Position numbers and translations under genes: made by a program. A DNA stretch of 64,000 bases, taken from assembly GCF_044872765.1 (NCBI RefSeq), contig NZ_CP085253.1, positions 496,001-560,000 on the forward strand, read 5' to 3'. The DNA is from Micrococcus sp023147585. Lineage in GTDB: Bacteria > Actinomycetota > Actinomycetes > Actinomycetales > Micrococcaceae. Each line of letters begins with the position of its first letter. Positions within the stretch are counted from its first letter, which is position 1. The notes under the pieces are model-generated. The model made no database searches, had not been told where the DNA came from, and saw nothing but the letters and a program-made list of their open reading frames with translations. This document shows positions 43,954-52,957 of this stretch, piece after piece.

Positions 43954-44973
43954 TCAGCGACGCACGGCCGTGGCGATCCGGATGACCGCTCGCTCGACCG
44001 CGAAGTCGGGGTTGCGGGAGGCGCCCTTGACCTCGGCGTCGGCCTGGGCGATCCACTCGACGGCCTGCGCGATCCCGGCGGGCGTCCAGTGGCGGGCGGC
44101 CTGCTGCACGTAGCGCACCTGGAACGGGGCCACCCCCAGGAGGGAGGCGAGCTCGCCCTGCTCCCGGCCGGCGTCGATGATGCGCGCGACCTGGCGGGCC
44201 TTCAGCGTGAGCGCCGAGGTGATCATCACGGGGTGCACGCCGGTGGCCAGCGCGTGGCGGACGAGGGACACGGCGCGGGCGGCCTGGCCCTCGAGGGCGG
44301 CGTCCGCGACGGCGAAGCTCGTGGCCTCGACGCGGCCGCCGTGGTAGGTGTCCACCATCTCGGCGGTGACCGTGCCGGTGGTGTCGTCGATCAGCTGACG
44401 GCACGCGGCGGCGAGCTCCGTGAGTGAGGCGCCGGTGGCGCGCACGAGGGCGCGGGCGGCGTCCTCGTCCACGCGGCGGCGTGCGTCGCGGAACTCCGCC
44501 TGGACGAGCACCAGGCGGTCCTCGTCCCGCTTGAGGGGCGCGCAGTCCACCACGGTGCCGGCCTTCGCGACGGCGTCGAGCAGCCGCTTGCCCCGGCTGC
44601 CGCCCGTGTGGCGCAGCACGAGGGTGACCTCGTCCGCGCCGGGGCCCTGCTCGACGAGGCGCAGGGCGTCGGCGAGGAAGGCGTCGTTCATGGACTCGAG
44701 CCCGTCCACGCGGATGAGGGTGGGCTCGGCGAAGAGCGAGGGGCTGGCGGCCATGGCCAGCTGCCCCGCCTGGTACTCCCCGGCGCGCAGGTCGTGCACC
44801 TCGAGGCTCTCGTGCCGGGCACGCAGCGCGGCCGTCACCCGGTCCCTGACCCAGCGGGCCACGTAGTCCTCGGGGCCCTTGAGCAGCATGAGCGGGCCGG
44901 GCTCCGTGCGGCGCCAGGCCAGCGGATCCGTGCGCGGGGCGCGGCCGGAGCGGGGGCTGCGGGCGGCGGACAT
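43954..44973 (-). CDS. holA: DNA polymerase III subunit delta
   Basis: 339 residues (ATG 44973; ATG 44982 is also possible). It has the clamp-loader delta layout: an N-terminal degenerate AAA+ domain (LMLLKGPEDYVARWV...), VTLVLRHTGG, and a C-terminal helical collar ending GASRNPDFAVERAVIRIATAVRR. It opens the beta clamp. Its upstream neighbour is comEC, a common actinobacterial pair. Confidence 0.92.
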   Translation of the reverse strand: MSAARSPRSGRAPRTDPLAWRRTEPGPLMLLKGPEDYVARWVRDRVTAALRARHESLEVHDLRAGEYQAGQLAMAASPSLFAEPTLIRVDGLESMNDAFLADALRLVEQGPGADEVTLVLRHTGGSRGKRLLDAVAKAGTVVDCAPLKRDEDRLVLVQAEFRDARRRVDEDAARALVRATGASLTELAAACRQLIDDTTGTVTAEMVDTYHGGRVEATSFAVADAALEGQAARAVSLVRHALATGVHPVMITSALTLKARQVARIIDAGREQGELASLLGVAPFQVRYVQQAARHWTPAGIAQAVEWIAQADAEVKGASRNPDFAVERAVIRIATAVRR

Positions 44974-44983
44974 GGGCACCATC

Positions 44984-46752
44984 CTAGGGTGTGGAGACGG
45001 GGACGGCGGGAGGGCGGACGGTGTGCACGGCGATCCCGGGATCCCCGTCCGAGCCCGACTCCAGGGTGAGCGCGAGGGTGCCGTGCCGGTCAGTGCGGGC
45101 CACCGGGCCGAGCCGCTCGAGGGCGGCCACGGTGGCGGGGTGGGGGTGTCCGTACGTGTTCTCTGCGCCCACCGAGACGACCTGGAGCCGGGCGCGGACC
45201 GCCGCGGGGACGTCCGTGCCGCCGTTGCGCGCACCGTGGTGGGCCACCTTCAGCACGTCCGCGGAGGGCGGCGGGGGTGCGTCCGAGCGCAGTCCGGCCG
45301 CCCAGGCGGCGCTCGCCGCCTGCTCCATGTCCCCCGTGACGAGCACGGTCAGCGGGCCCACGGCGCCGCGCACAGTGAGCAGGAGCTGTGCGGAGGCGTC
45401 GTTCTCCTCGGGCGCGGCGCGATCGGCGAGGAGGACGCTCCACCGCACCGATCCGTTCTCCCCCTCCTGGCCCGTGTGGAGCGGCGTCGCTCCGGAGGGC
45501 GGCGGCATCGCGGGGTCCTCCCCCGTGCTGGCGCGGCTCCTCCCTCGTTCGAGGGGTGTGCCCGCGGCGGGGTCGCCGAGCGGCGAGCTGCCGGCCGAGC
45601 GGGTGGCGTAGTGGACCGCGCCAGGGGCGAGCTGCCCCGTGAGCCCGGCCAGCCCTCCGGCATGATCCGCGTGGAGGTGGGTGAGCAGCACCGCGTCCAC
45701 CCTCTCCACGCGCAGGTCCGCGAGGCATCGTCGGGCGGCGTCGGGATCCGGTCCGACGTCGACGGCGAGGGCAGAGTCCACGCCCGTGCGGAGGACCGTC
45801 ATGTCCCCCTGCCCCACGTCGCAGAACGCCGCGACCCAGCCCGCGGGGACGTCGCCGGCCGGTCGGGGGGTCAGCACCGCGCCCACGCCGCCCGTGGCCG
45901 CGGCGATCAGCGCGGCCGTCAGGACCGCGGCGGCGGACACCCGCCGGACGCGGTCCGGCGCCGAGCGACCCACGCGCCGCACGCGGGGAGGCGACTCCCG
46001 TTCCAGCACCAGGACCGCACGGAAGCCCGCGAGCGTGGCGACCGTGAGGAGGGCGCCGAGGGCGAGCCCGAGGCCGCCGCCCGGCCATGGCCGCAGGGCG
46101 CCCGGCAGCGTGGCGGCCGTGGTCGCGGTCCAGCCGATGGCCGCGGCCGGCCACTGCGCGATCCAGACGAGGGCGGCCGCGATCGGCGGGGCGGGCAGGA
46201 CCAGCGCGGCGGCGAGCGTGCCGAGGACGGTCACCGGTGCGACCGCGGGGGCGGCCGCGATGTTGGCGAGCACGGCGTAGGCACTCACCGTGCCGGTCAT
46301 GGCCAGGAGGATCGGCTGACACGCGAGGTGCGCAGCCACGGTGACGGACAGGGACGCGGAGAGCCAGCGCGCGGCGGAGTCGGGCAGCACGCGCGCCATC
46401 CGCGGATGCAGCCACCGGTCCGCGGGGGCGGCGACGAGCACGATCCCCGCCGTCGCGGCCAGGGAGAGGTGGAACGCGACCTCCGTCGCGAGAGTCGGCG
46501 CGACCACGAGCAGCCCGGTGCCGCCCACCGCGAGCAGGGAGAACGCCTGCCGGCCGCGGCCGAGGAAGAGGGCCAGCGCCCCCAGCGCGCCCATCACGGC
46601 CGCCCGGAGCACGGAGGGCTCCGGTCCGACGACGACCACGAACACCCCGAGCGTGGCCAGCGCCGAGGCCACCACCGCGTGCCGGTGCACGCGCAGCGAG
46701 CGCAGGACCACGGCGACCGTGCCCAGGAGCAGCGCGCAGTTCGCCCCTGACA
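44984..46752 (-). pseudogene. comEC: comEC, 3' portion left after prophage insertion
   Basis: About 585 C-terminal residues of the DNA-uptake channel ComEC: part of the competence membrane domain from SGANCALLLGTVAVVLR onward, helices to about residue 260, then the metallo-beta-lactamase-like domain with AFCDVGQGDMTVLR and LLTHLHADHAGGL. Homology stops precisely at SGAN, where prophage sequence begins; the open frame that continues into the integrase region is an antisense accident. The N-terminal half must lie beyond the right end of the prophage, outside the window. Confidence 0.9.
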
Positions 46753-46755
46753 ATG
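46743..46755. other. Prophage attL within comEC
   Basis: comEC homology ends and prophage DNA begins around the CCCCTGACA stretch. The Ser codon of the SGAN motif is TCA, rare in this GC-rich gene, which suggests that the crossover lies at or just inside that codon. The exact core dinucleotide cannot be fixed without attR or an uninterrupted comEC. Confidence 0.65.
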
Positions 46756-46767
46756 TACGCTGGGGGC

Positions 46768-48270
46768 ATGCGAGCACGTGAGTACCTGAGGGTGAGCCGG
46801 GACGCGAGCGGCGAGGGCCGGTCGCCGTCCGAGCAGCACGCCGAGAACGCCGCCGCCGTGGCCGACCAGGGCTGGGACCTGCACCCGGAGCCGTACCGCG
46901 AGGACCGGGCCGTGAGCGCGAGCCGCTACGCCCGCGGGAAGGCCCGCCCCGCCTTCGAGCAGCTGCGCGCCGATCTGGCCGCCGGCACGTTCGACGCCGA
47001 TGTGCTCGTGCTCTGGGAGGCGTCCCGCGGCGGCCGCCGCGTCGGAGAGTGGGCCGACCTGGTCGACGCCCTGGAGGCCGCGCGCGTGCTCGTCTACGTG
47101 ACGAGCGAGGACGCCGCGCACGACCCCGCCAAGCCCGGCGGCCGCCGGGCGCTGCTGTCCGCCGCCGTGGACTCGGAGCACGAGTCGGGGAAGACGAGCG
47201 TGCGCATCCGGCGCACCGTGCGCGCCCGGGCCGAGGCCGGCGGCGTGCACGGCAAGAACCTGTGGGGTTACGTGCGCAGGTACGGCCGCAGCTCCTCCGG
47301 GCATCCGGTGCTCGAGGCCGTCGAGCCCGACCCGGCGACCGCGCCGATCGTGCGCGACGTCTTCGAGCGCGTGGCCGCCGGCGACGCATCCTGGGCCGTC
47401 GCCCGCGACCTGAACCACGCCGGTGTGCCGACCCGCCGCCCGGCGCGCACCGCGGGCCGAGCCCAGATCGGCTGGACTCAGCGCATGGTGGTCCAGCTCG
47501 TGCGGACCGAGGCCTACGCCGGGGTTCGCGTACACCGCGACCCGGAGACCGGTGAGGTGCGGCGGACGCCTGCCGTCTGGCCGGCCCTGGTGGACCGTGC
47601 CACCTGGGACCGTGCGCAGGATGTGCTGGCCGCGCGTGGTGCCGCTGGACGCCGGGACGCCGACTGGGCGGCGACGCATCTCCTCACGGGGATCCTGCGG
47701 TGCGTGTGCGGCGCGCCGATGCGCACCGGACGGCAGAACTCCGGCGGCGGCGCGCGCTACGTGACCTACGCCTGCCCGGCGACGCCCGGCGGCCAGCCCG
47801 GGCCGCACACGTCGATGCGCGAGGTCCACGCCGACGCCCTCGTGGTCGAGGCCGTGCTGAACACACTGGCCGACCCCGCTTTCCTCGCCCGGGTCGGCAG
47901 CGAGCAGGGCGAGACCGACACCCGCCGCGAAGAGCTGCGCTCCGAGATCGCCGCCGCCGAGACCTACCTCGCCGAGGCGAAGGCGGCCAGCGCCGCCGCC
48001 CTCGACCTCTCGATCCTCCTCGAGGCCCGCGACGCCGTGGCGCCGCGGCTGGAGGCCGCGCGCCGCGAGCTCGAGCTGCTGGCCGGCGTCTCCCCCGAGG
48101 TCGCCGCCCTGGCCGGGCGCGAGGACCTGGACGACGTCTGGGAGTCGATGGACGTCGCCGCCCAGCGCCGGGTGCTCCGGGCCGTCGTGCGGCCCGTGGT
48201 CCTGCCCGCCGTGCCGGGCCGGCGGGGCCTGGCGGCGGCTCGTGACCGCCTGGAACTGGTGTGGCGCTGA
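46768..48270 (+). CDS. int: Large serine integrase
   Basis: 500 residues from ATG 46768. The resolvase domain carries the nucleophile in EYLRVSRD (Ser10) with EASRGGRRVGEW; then come a recombinase domain (about 150-260), a zinc ribbon (LRCVCGAPM...YACPA) and a coiled-coil segment (about 390-445). It catalyses attP x attB recombination between short sites without host factors. The gene starts about 15-20 bp from attL and reads away from it. No recombination directionality factor was identified. Confidence 0.93.
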   Translation: MRAREYLRVSRDASGEGRSPSEQHAENAAAVADQGWDLHPEPYREDRAVSASRYARGKARPAFEQLRADLAAGTFDADVLVLWEASRGGRRVGEWADLVDALEAARVLVYVTSEDAAHDPAKPGGRRALLSAAVDSEHESGKTSVRIRRTVRARAEAGGVHGKNLWGYVRRYGRSSSGHPVLEAVEPDPATAPIVRDVFERVAAGDASWAVARDLNHAGVPTRRPARTAGRAQIGWTQRMVVQLVRTEAYAGVRVHRDPETGEVRRTPAVWPALVDRATWDRAQDVLAARGAAGRRDADWAATHLLTGILRCVCGAPMRTGRQNSGGGARYVTYACPATPGGQPGPHTSMREVHADALVVEAVLNTLADPAFLARVGSEQGETDTRREELRSEIAAAETYLAEAKAASAAALDLSILLEARDAVAPRLEAARRELELLAGVSPEVAALAGREDLDDVWESMDVAAQRRVLRAVVRPVVLPAVPGRRGLAAARDRLELVWR

Positions 48271-48333
48271 TCTTTTTTCTGCCCGCTGATCAGGCATTTC
48301 TGCCGCATACTGCCTAGTCAGAGCCATTTGGGC

Positions 48334-48395
48334 TTGTTCAGTGGCTCCCCGGGCAGGTAGAGTAGACGCACCGGGTCAGGGAGGCCCGGACCACC
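48334..48395 (+). promoter_or_regulatory. Phage promoter P1 with conserved leader motif
   Basis: -35 TTGTTC (48334-48339), 18 bp, -10 TAGAGT (48358-48363), then leader motif GGGAGGCCCGGACCACC (48379-48395). The motif recurs after P2 and P3. It drives the HTH/primase operon. The 240 bp between integrase and this operon contain no gene. Confidence 0.55.
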
Positions 48396-48510
48396 CCGGC
48401 GCAGCCCGACCCCGTCGACGCAACCTCACTCGAAGCCACACTCGCAGCAGCCCTCGAAGCACCCCGAACCAGAGACTCGCGCTTCGCCTCCTGTCAAGGA
48501 GGAGAACCCC

Positions 48511-48894
48511 GTGACTGCTGTCACCCTGCATGCCCCCGCCGCCGAGCCGGCGGACCTGATCGACTACCGCGAGGCCGCCCAGCTGCTGAACAAGGCCCCC
48601 TCGACCGTCTACCAGTACGTGGCCGACGGCACCCTGGCCGCCTACGACCGGTGCCGCGAGGGGCGCCAGCGCCCGAGCCTCCACTTCTCCCGCGCCGAGG
48701 TCGAGGCCTACGTGGCCCTGCGCCGCGGCGAGACCGCCGTCCCGCGCCACCTGGCCGACCTGAGCGAGGCCGACCGCGAGGTCGCCCGTGGCTTCGGCCG
48801 CCGCGCCGCCGCCGCCGCCCCGGCCCTCTCCGAGGCCGCCGCGACCGAGGCCGCCGCCGCGTTCGCCGCCGCCCTGAAGGGTGGTGCCCTGTGA
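48511..48894 (+). CDS. Helix-turn-helix (excisionase/MerR-like) phage protein
   Basis: 127 residues from GTG 48511, with RBS AAGGAGGAG. The HTH_17-type domain LIDYREAAQLLNKAPSTVYQYVADGTLAAY...SRAEVEAYVA is followed by an Ala-rich tail. Such proteins serve as excisionase or DNA-binding regulators. Position next to int supports a directionality-factor candidate, but its stop overlaps the primase gene (GTGA), which instead suggests a replication role. Confidence 0.72.
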   Translation: MTAVTLHAPAAEPADLIDYREAAQLLNKAPSTVYQYVADGTLAAYDRCREGRQRPSLHFSRAEVEAYVALRRGETAVPRHLADLSEADREVARGFGRRAAAAAPALSEAAATEAAAAFAAALKGGAL

Positions 48895-50963
48895 GCGCGA
48901 ACCTCTCCGTCGTCCCCGACGTTCCGGCCGAGGCCCCCGCCAAGGCCCACACCGCCGCGCGCACCGCCGAGCTCGCCGTGATGACTGCCGAGGTGGCCAT
49001 GGCGGCCGCGACGATCGGCGACCTTGAGCGCGAGGTCGTGCGCCTCTACCTGGAGCGGGCCGACCGGTCCCTGGAGCCGGAGGACACGGCCGCCGCCCTC
49101 CTCCACGCAATCAACATGGGTGTGGCCCAGGCCAACCTGACCGCCAAGGACAAGACCGACAAGCTCCCGAAGCTCAGCGCGCTGTCGGCGGTCGCCGTGG
49201 CCGAGATGATGGTCGCACTGGACCACGCGGTGCTGGTGGCCGCCACCGAGGCCGAGTCCCGCCGTGGCCGGATGATGCCCGCCATGTACGACTCGGACCC
49301 GGCGTCGCCGACCCACGGCACGTACCAGGCGGACGAGGAGCTGCTGCGCGCTCGGGCGCGCCGTTACAACCGGCACATGACGGTCAACCTCTGGCGCGAG
49401 GTGCGCACCGCGCTCGTCGACATGGCCCCTGTGGTCACGCTGACCGACGACCGGGACCTGGTGCCGATGCACAACGGCGTGTTCGACTACCGCACCAAGG
49501 CCCTTGGCGAGTTCTCCCCCGAGCTGGTGTTCCTGTCCAAGAGCCCGGTGCGCTACGTCGAGAACGCGCCGAACCCGGTGATCGACACCCCCGACGGTGA
49601 CCAGTGGGACGTGGAGACCTGGATGACCGCCCTCTCCGACGACGAGGGCGTGGCCGAGCTGCTGTGGCAGTGCACCGGCGCGGTGCTCCGCCCGCACGTG
49701 CGCTGGAAGAAGTCGGCCTGGTACTACTCCAAGCGCGGCAACAACGGCAAGGGCACGCTGATGGAGCTTCAGCGCGCACTGGTCGGCGAACACCGCGTGG
49801 CCGAGCTGTCCCTCAAGGCGATGTCCGACGGGCACAAGCTGGAGAAGCTGATCGGTGCCGCCGCCGTGATGGGCGACGAGAACAACGTTGGCGACCTCGT
49901 CGACGACGCGACGACGTTCAAGCTGCTCGTGACCCACGACCCCGTCGAGATCAACCCGAAGCACCGGCCGCCGTACGACTACAGGGCACACGCGTTCCTG
50001 ATCCAGTGCCTCAATGAGCTGCCGACGTTCAAGGACAAGTCGGACAGCTTCTACCGCAGGCAGCTGTTCATCCCGTTCAAGAAGTGGTTCGGCGACGTCG
50101 GGCCGGACGGTCAGGCGCTGGAGCGGACCTACATCAAGACCGACTACGTCCACCGCCAGGACGTCCTGGAGTACGTGGCCCACCGCGTGCTGCACATGGA
50201 CTACTACACGTTCTCCGAGCCGGCGGTGTGCCGCGAGGTGCTGGAGACCTACAAGATCACGACCGATCCGGTCAGGGATTTCTGGGAGACCATCTCCGGG
50301 TCGATCGTCGGCGACGTATGGACGCAGCCGCTGCTGCACGACCTCTGGACCGCCTGGGCGCGCAAGCGCGCGGCGCGCTCCGAGGGCATGAACGCTGCGA
50401 AGCTGATCGCCGCGATCGACCGCATCGTGAGCGAGACCGGCGAGTGGCAGGTCCGTACCGGGACGCAGATGCGCGTGAAGGGCGACTGGCTCGTGGAGCC
50501 CGAGCCGCTGATCCGGGAGTACGGCCTGGAGGACTGGGTCCGCCACGACCGCCAGGGGCTGCCGATCTGGGACTCCGCCCCGCGCGAGGGCCGGGCCTGT
50601 GGCGGCCGCGTGCAGGGTGTCCTGGAGCGGGTCGGCGCGCCGGAGCTGGATCCGGAGGAGGCCGCCGCGGCCCTGGCCGTCGCCGAGGCACGCGTGGCCG
50701 TGACGCGCGCGGCCCTGGGTGGTGTGGGCGCGCACCTGCGCGCCGAGGCCGACGCCTGGCGCGCCGCGCACCCGGAGGCCGCAGGGCACCAGCGCCGGGT
50801 CGGCGCAGACGGGTGCTCGCTCGACTGCGAGCTCTGCGCCGAGATCGAGGCGTACCGCGCGGCCGAGGGTCAGCTGCAGCGGGCGCGTGAACCGCTGCAG
50901 CTGGCCCTGACGGCCGCCGAGGCCGAGGTCGAGACTCTGCGCAAGGTCGTTACCCAGTCGTGA
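48891..50963 (+). CDS. Phage primase/SF3 helicase (P4-type)
   Basis: 690 residues. The central DUF5906/P4-type region is followed by an SF3 helicase core: Walker A SKRGNNGKGT (280-289) and Walker B VMGDENN (326-332), then the C-terminal winged-helix region and a coiled tail with CSLDCELC. It probably unwinds the phage origin and primes replication. No archaeo-eukaryotic primase active site was clearly seen in the N-terminal 200 residues, so it may be helicase only. The start is GTG, overlapping the HTH gene stop. Confidence 0.88.
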   Translation: MSANLSVVPDVPAEAPAKAHTAARTAELAVMTAEVAMAAATIGDLEREVVRLYLERADRSLEPEDTAAALLHAINMGVAQANLTAKDKTDKLPKLSALSAVAVAEMMVALDHAVLVAATEAESRRGRMMPAMYDSDPASPTHGTYQADEELLRARARRYNRHMTVNLWREVRTALVDMAPVVTLTDDRDLVPMHNGVFDYRTKALGEFSPELVFLSKSPVRYVENAPNPVIDTPDGDQWDVETWMTALSDDEGVAELLWQCTGAVLRPHVRWKKSAWYYSKRGNNGKGTLMELQRALVGEHRVAELSLKAMSDGHKLEKLIGAAAVMGDENNVGDLVDDATTFKLLVTHDPVEINPKHRPPYDYRAHAFLIQCLNELPTFKDKSDSFYRRQLFIPFKKWFGDVGPDGQALERTYIKTDYVHRQDVLEYVAHRVLHMDYYTFSEPAVCREVLETYKITTDPVRDFWETISGSIVGDVWTQPLLHDLWTAWARKRAARSEGMNAAKLIAAIDRIVSETGEWQVRTGTQMRVKGDWLVEPEPLIREYGLEDWVRHDRQGLPIWDSAPREGRACGGRVQGVLERVGAPELDPEEAAAALAVAEARVAVTRAALGGVGAHLRAEADAWRAAHPEAAGHQRRVGADGCSLDCELCAEIEAYRAAEGQLQRAREPLQLALTAAEAEVETLRKVVTQS

Positions 50964-51033
50964 CCTTGGCCTGAGTGCCGCCGGGCGGCGTTTCTCCTCG
51001 ACCACGAGCAGAAACGCCGCCCCACCCCGGGGC

Positions 51034-51099
51034 TTGCATTCTGATACAGCTATCAGATAGAGTAGTCATCACAAGGCGAGGGCAGGGAGGCCCGAGCCG
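51034..51099 (+). promoter_or_regulatory. Phage promoter P2 with operator and leader motif
   Basis: -35 TTGCAT (51034), 18 bp, -10 TAGAGT (51058). The spacer contains a perfect inverted repeat CTGATA-CAGC-TATCAG (51041-51056), a likely repressor site. The leader has CAGGGAGGCCCGAGCC (51083-51098). Confidence 0.6.
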
Positions 51100-51118
51100 C
51101 CACCGAAGGGGAACCGAA

Positions 51119-51751
51119 ATGACCGAGACCACCACCCTCAACCTGGTCCGCGCCGAGTCCGTCTACGCCGCCAACCACGAGCTCCACGAGCACGCCTGGG
51201 ACGACATCGACGACCTGGTCGCCGCCCTGCGCGATTACGCCTCCGGCTACGAGGAGGACTACGACTGGGGCGCGCTGCGCACGCAGGGCGTCGAGTCCGT
51301 CTACCTGGAGGGCGAGCGCCCCCGGCGCGAGCGCTTCCACCTGACCGCCCCGATCGACGAGGTGCTGGCCGCGCACGACCGCTCGCAGCGCACCGCCGAC
51401 GTCGCCGATCGCGTGCGCCTCTCCTCCGCCCTCGCCGAGTACCGGGAGGCCGCCGACGCCGAGCAGGTCGAGGAGGTCGAGGCGGCACTCGCCGAGCTGG
51501 GCGCCGAGGTCGCGGAGTTCGAGGCCTGGACGGTCGAGGCCGACGGCCGCCCCCTGACCGCGGAGGTGCGCGAGGCCCTGGCGGAACTCGACCGCGACTT
51601 CGCCGAGGAGCTGTTCGACCGCTGGAAGGAGGCGCTGGCCGCCGACGAGTTCGAGGCCCCGGACCTCACCCAGGTCCACGTCGACTGGTGCCCGGGCGCA
51701 CCCCGCGCCGCAGTCCGCACGATCGAGGAGTTCGAGGCCGGCCAGGCCTGA
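51119..51751 (+). CDS. Acidic phage early protein, unknown function
   Basis: 210 residues with about 52 Asp/Glu against 19 Lys/Arg, so strongly acidic. It is largely helical, with heptad-like Ala/Glu/Leu runs (about 95-185). I recognise no domain. It is the first gene after promoter P2, the position of host-takeover or anti-defence genes in phages, but no function can be assigned. The start is ATG. Confidence 0.68.
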   Translation: MTETTTLNLVRAESVYAANHELHEHAWDDIDDLVAALRDYASGYEEDYDWGALRTQGVESVYLEGERPRRERFHLTAPIDEVLAAHDRSQRTADVADRVRLSSALAEYREAADAEQVEEVEAALAELGAEVAEFEAWTVEADGRPLTAEVREALAELDRDFAEELFDRWKEALAADEFEAPDLTQVHVDWCPGAPRAAVRTIEEFEAGQA

Positions 51752-51859
51752 TCCACCACAGCCCCGGCACCGCGTAGGCGGCGACGGCTCACGACCGAGC
51801 CGGGGCACGACGGACCGACCAGGGAGGGTCGGTCCGCACCCGAGAGAAGGAGGCCCGCC

Positions 51860-52549
51860 GTGGCCACGAACGACCAGATCATCAACCGCCAGCGCGTCCG
51901 CGAGCTCGGCGAGGTCTTCACCGCCGAGCGCGAGGTGCGCGCCATGCTCGACCTGGTTCCGGAGATGTTCCCGGCCGCCGACCGCCCGCTGGACGTCCGC
52001 CGGACCTTCCTCGAGCCGGCCTGCGGCCGCGGCGCGTTCCTTGTCGAGATCCTGGCGCGGAAGCTGCAGCACCTGGACGGGGCCGTCCAGAACCCGTGGC
52101 ATCTCGAGGCCTACGCGCTCGACGCCCTGGCGTCGATCTACGGGGTGGACATCGACCAGGAGAACGTCGCCGCGTCCCGGCTGGCGCTGCTCCGGGTGTT
52201 CGCCCAGTGGCTCGGTGCGAGGGTGTCGGGCGTCGACGAGAGTGTGTGGGACGCGGCCCTGGTGATGACCCGCGAGAACATCAAGCTCGGCAACTTCCTG
52301 GGCGACATGGACTGGATCGTCTGGACGACCTGGACGCGCGTGGGGGTCATGCGCTACCTGCGGTCGTGGTCCACGGCGGGCGGCGAGCTCCTGGAGGCCG
52401 ACGCCGAGCCCGTCTGGCGGCACCAGCTCGGCGGCCCGATGACCACCGCGGCGGACGCCTACGCTGCCGAGTTCACCGAGTGGGAGATCGAGGACATGCA
52501 CGGCGTCGACCCCGAGGCCGAGGCCTACTGGGCCGAGCCGGCCGTCTGA
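51860..52549 (+). CDS. SAM-dependent methyltransferase-like phage protein lacking an NPPY motif
   Basis: 229 residues from GTG 51860. Motif I (FLEPACGRGAFLVEIL, about 50-65) and an acidic motif II (YGVDIDQENV) of N6-adenine DNA methyltransferases are intact, and the N-terminal QRVRELGEVFTAEREV is typical of phage-type adenine methylases. The catalytic (D/N)PP(Y/F) tetrapeptide is absent: the expected region reads NIKLGNFLGDMDWIVWTTW. It may be a divergent methylase of the family that naturally lacks NPPY, or a SAM-binding protein with another job. Confidence 0.72.
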   Translation: MATNDQIINRQRVRELGEVFTAEREVRAMLDLVPEMFPAADRPLDVRRTFLEPACGRGAFLVEILARKLQHLDGAVQNPWHLEAYALDALASIYGVDIDQENVAASRLALLRVFAQWLGARVSGVDESVWDAALVMTRENIKLGNFLGDMDWIVWTTWTRVGVMRYLRSWSTAGGELLEADAEPVWRHQLGGPMTTAADAYAAEFTEWEIEDMHGVDPEAEAYWAEPAV

Positions 52550-52564
52550 GCCCGGGCACGACGA

Positions 52565-52590
52565 GAGGCCCCCTCCGAGGAGGGGGCCTC
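52565..52590. terminator. Bidirectional terminator after the methyltransferase-like gene
   Basis: A perfect 10-bp stem GAGGCCCCCT/AGGGGGCCTC with loop CCGAGG, between convergent genes; TTCG follows. Confidence 0.75.
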
Positions 52591-52603
52591 TTCGCGTCGG
52601 CGG

Positions 52604-52807
52604 TCAGTCCTCGCGGCGGTCCCGGGTCCGCAGCAGCGCCCAGGCCGAGCGCTCGCCGATCGCCAGCGCGCCGGCGATCTCGCGCCAGGGCACCCCGAGG
52701 TCGCGGGCGGCGCGGATCGCGGCGACCCGCTCCTCCGTGGCGGCGGCGAGGGCGTCGCGGCTGCGCGCGAGTCGGTCAAGGGCGTGTCGATTCTCCTGGT
52801 TCTCCAT
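52604..52807 (-). CDS. Small HTH protein, candidate phage regulator
   Basis: 67 residues. A leading helix (DRLARSRDALAAATEERVAAIRAAR) precedes an HTH (GVPWREIAGALAIGERSAWALLR), similar to small actinobacterial helix-turn-helix proteins. It is the only recognisable regulator-like gene running leftward in the early region. It diverges from promoter P3, whose operator lies 70 bp away, and has its own -10 box (TATGCT, 52815-52820 minus). Confidence 0.65.
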   Translation of the reverse strand: MENQENRHALDRLARSRDALAAATEERVAAIRAARDLGVPWREIAGALAIGERSAWALLRTRDRRED

Positions 52808-52866
52808 ACGATCAGCATACCAGATAGAGCCGCCTGAAGTCGCCCTCAGATTTCTTCGTCTGCGGC

Positions 52867-52931
52867 TTGCATCTGATAGGCCTATCCCCTAGACTGGGAC
52901 CATCGGCAGGGGCAGGGAGGCCCCGGCCACC
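52867..52931 (+). promoter_or_regulatory. Phage promoter P3 with operator and leader motif
   Basis: -35 TTGCAT (52867), 17 bp, -10 TAGACT (52890). The spacer starts CTGATA as in P2 and contains the palindrome GATAGGCCTATC (52875-52886). The leader motif CAGGGAGGCCCCGGCCACC is at 52913-52931. Confidence 0.6.
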
Positions 52932-52957
52932 GAACGAACGAACGAAGGAGAACGCCC

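Noticed and set aside
46752..47389. Extension of comEC as an intact 801-codon ORF
   Set aside because: The first 210 codons are antisense to the integrase and have no ComEC similarity; the frame is open by chance across attL.
48708..51005. 765-codon leftward frame opposite the phage primase
   Set aside because: Antisense shadow.
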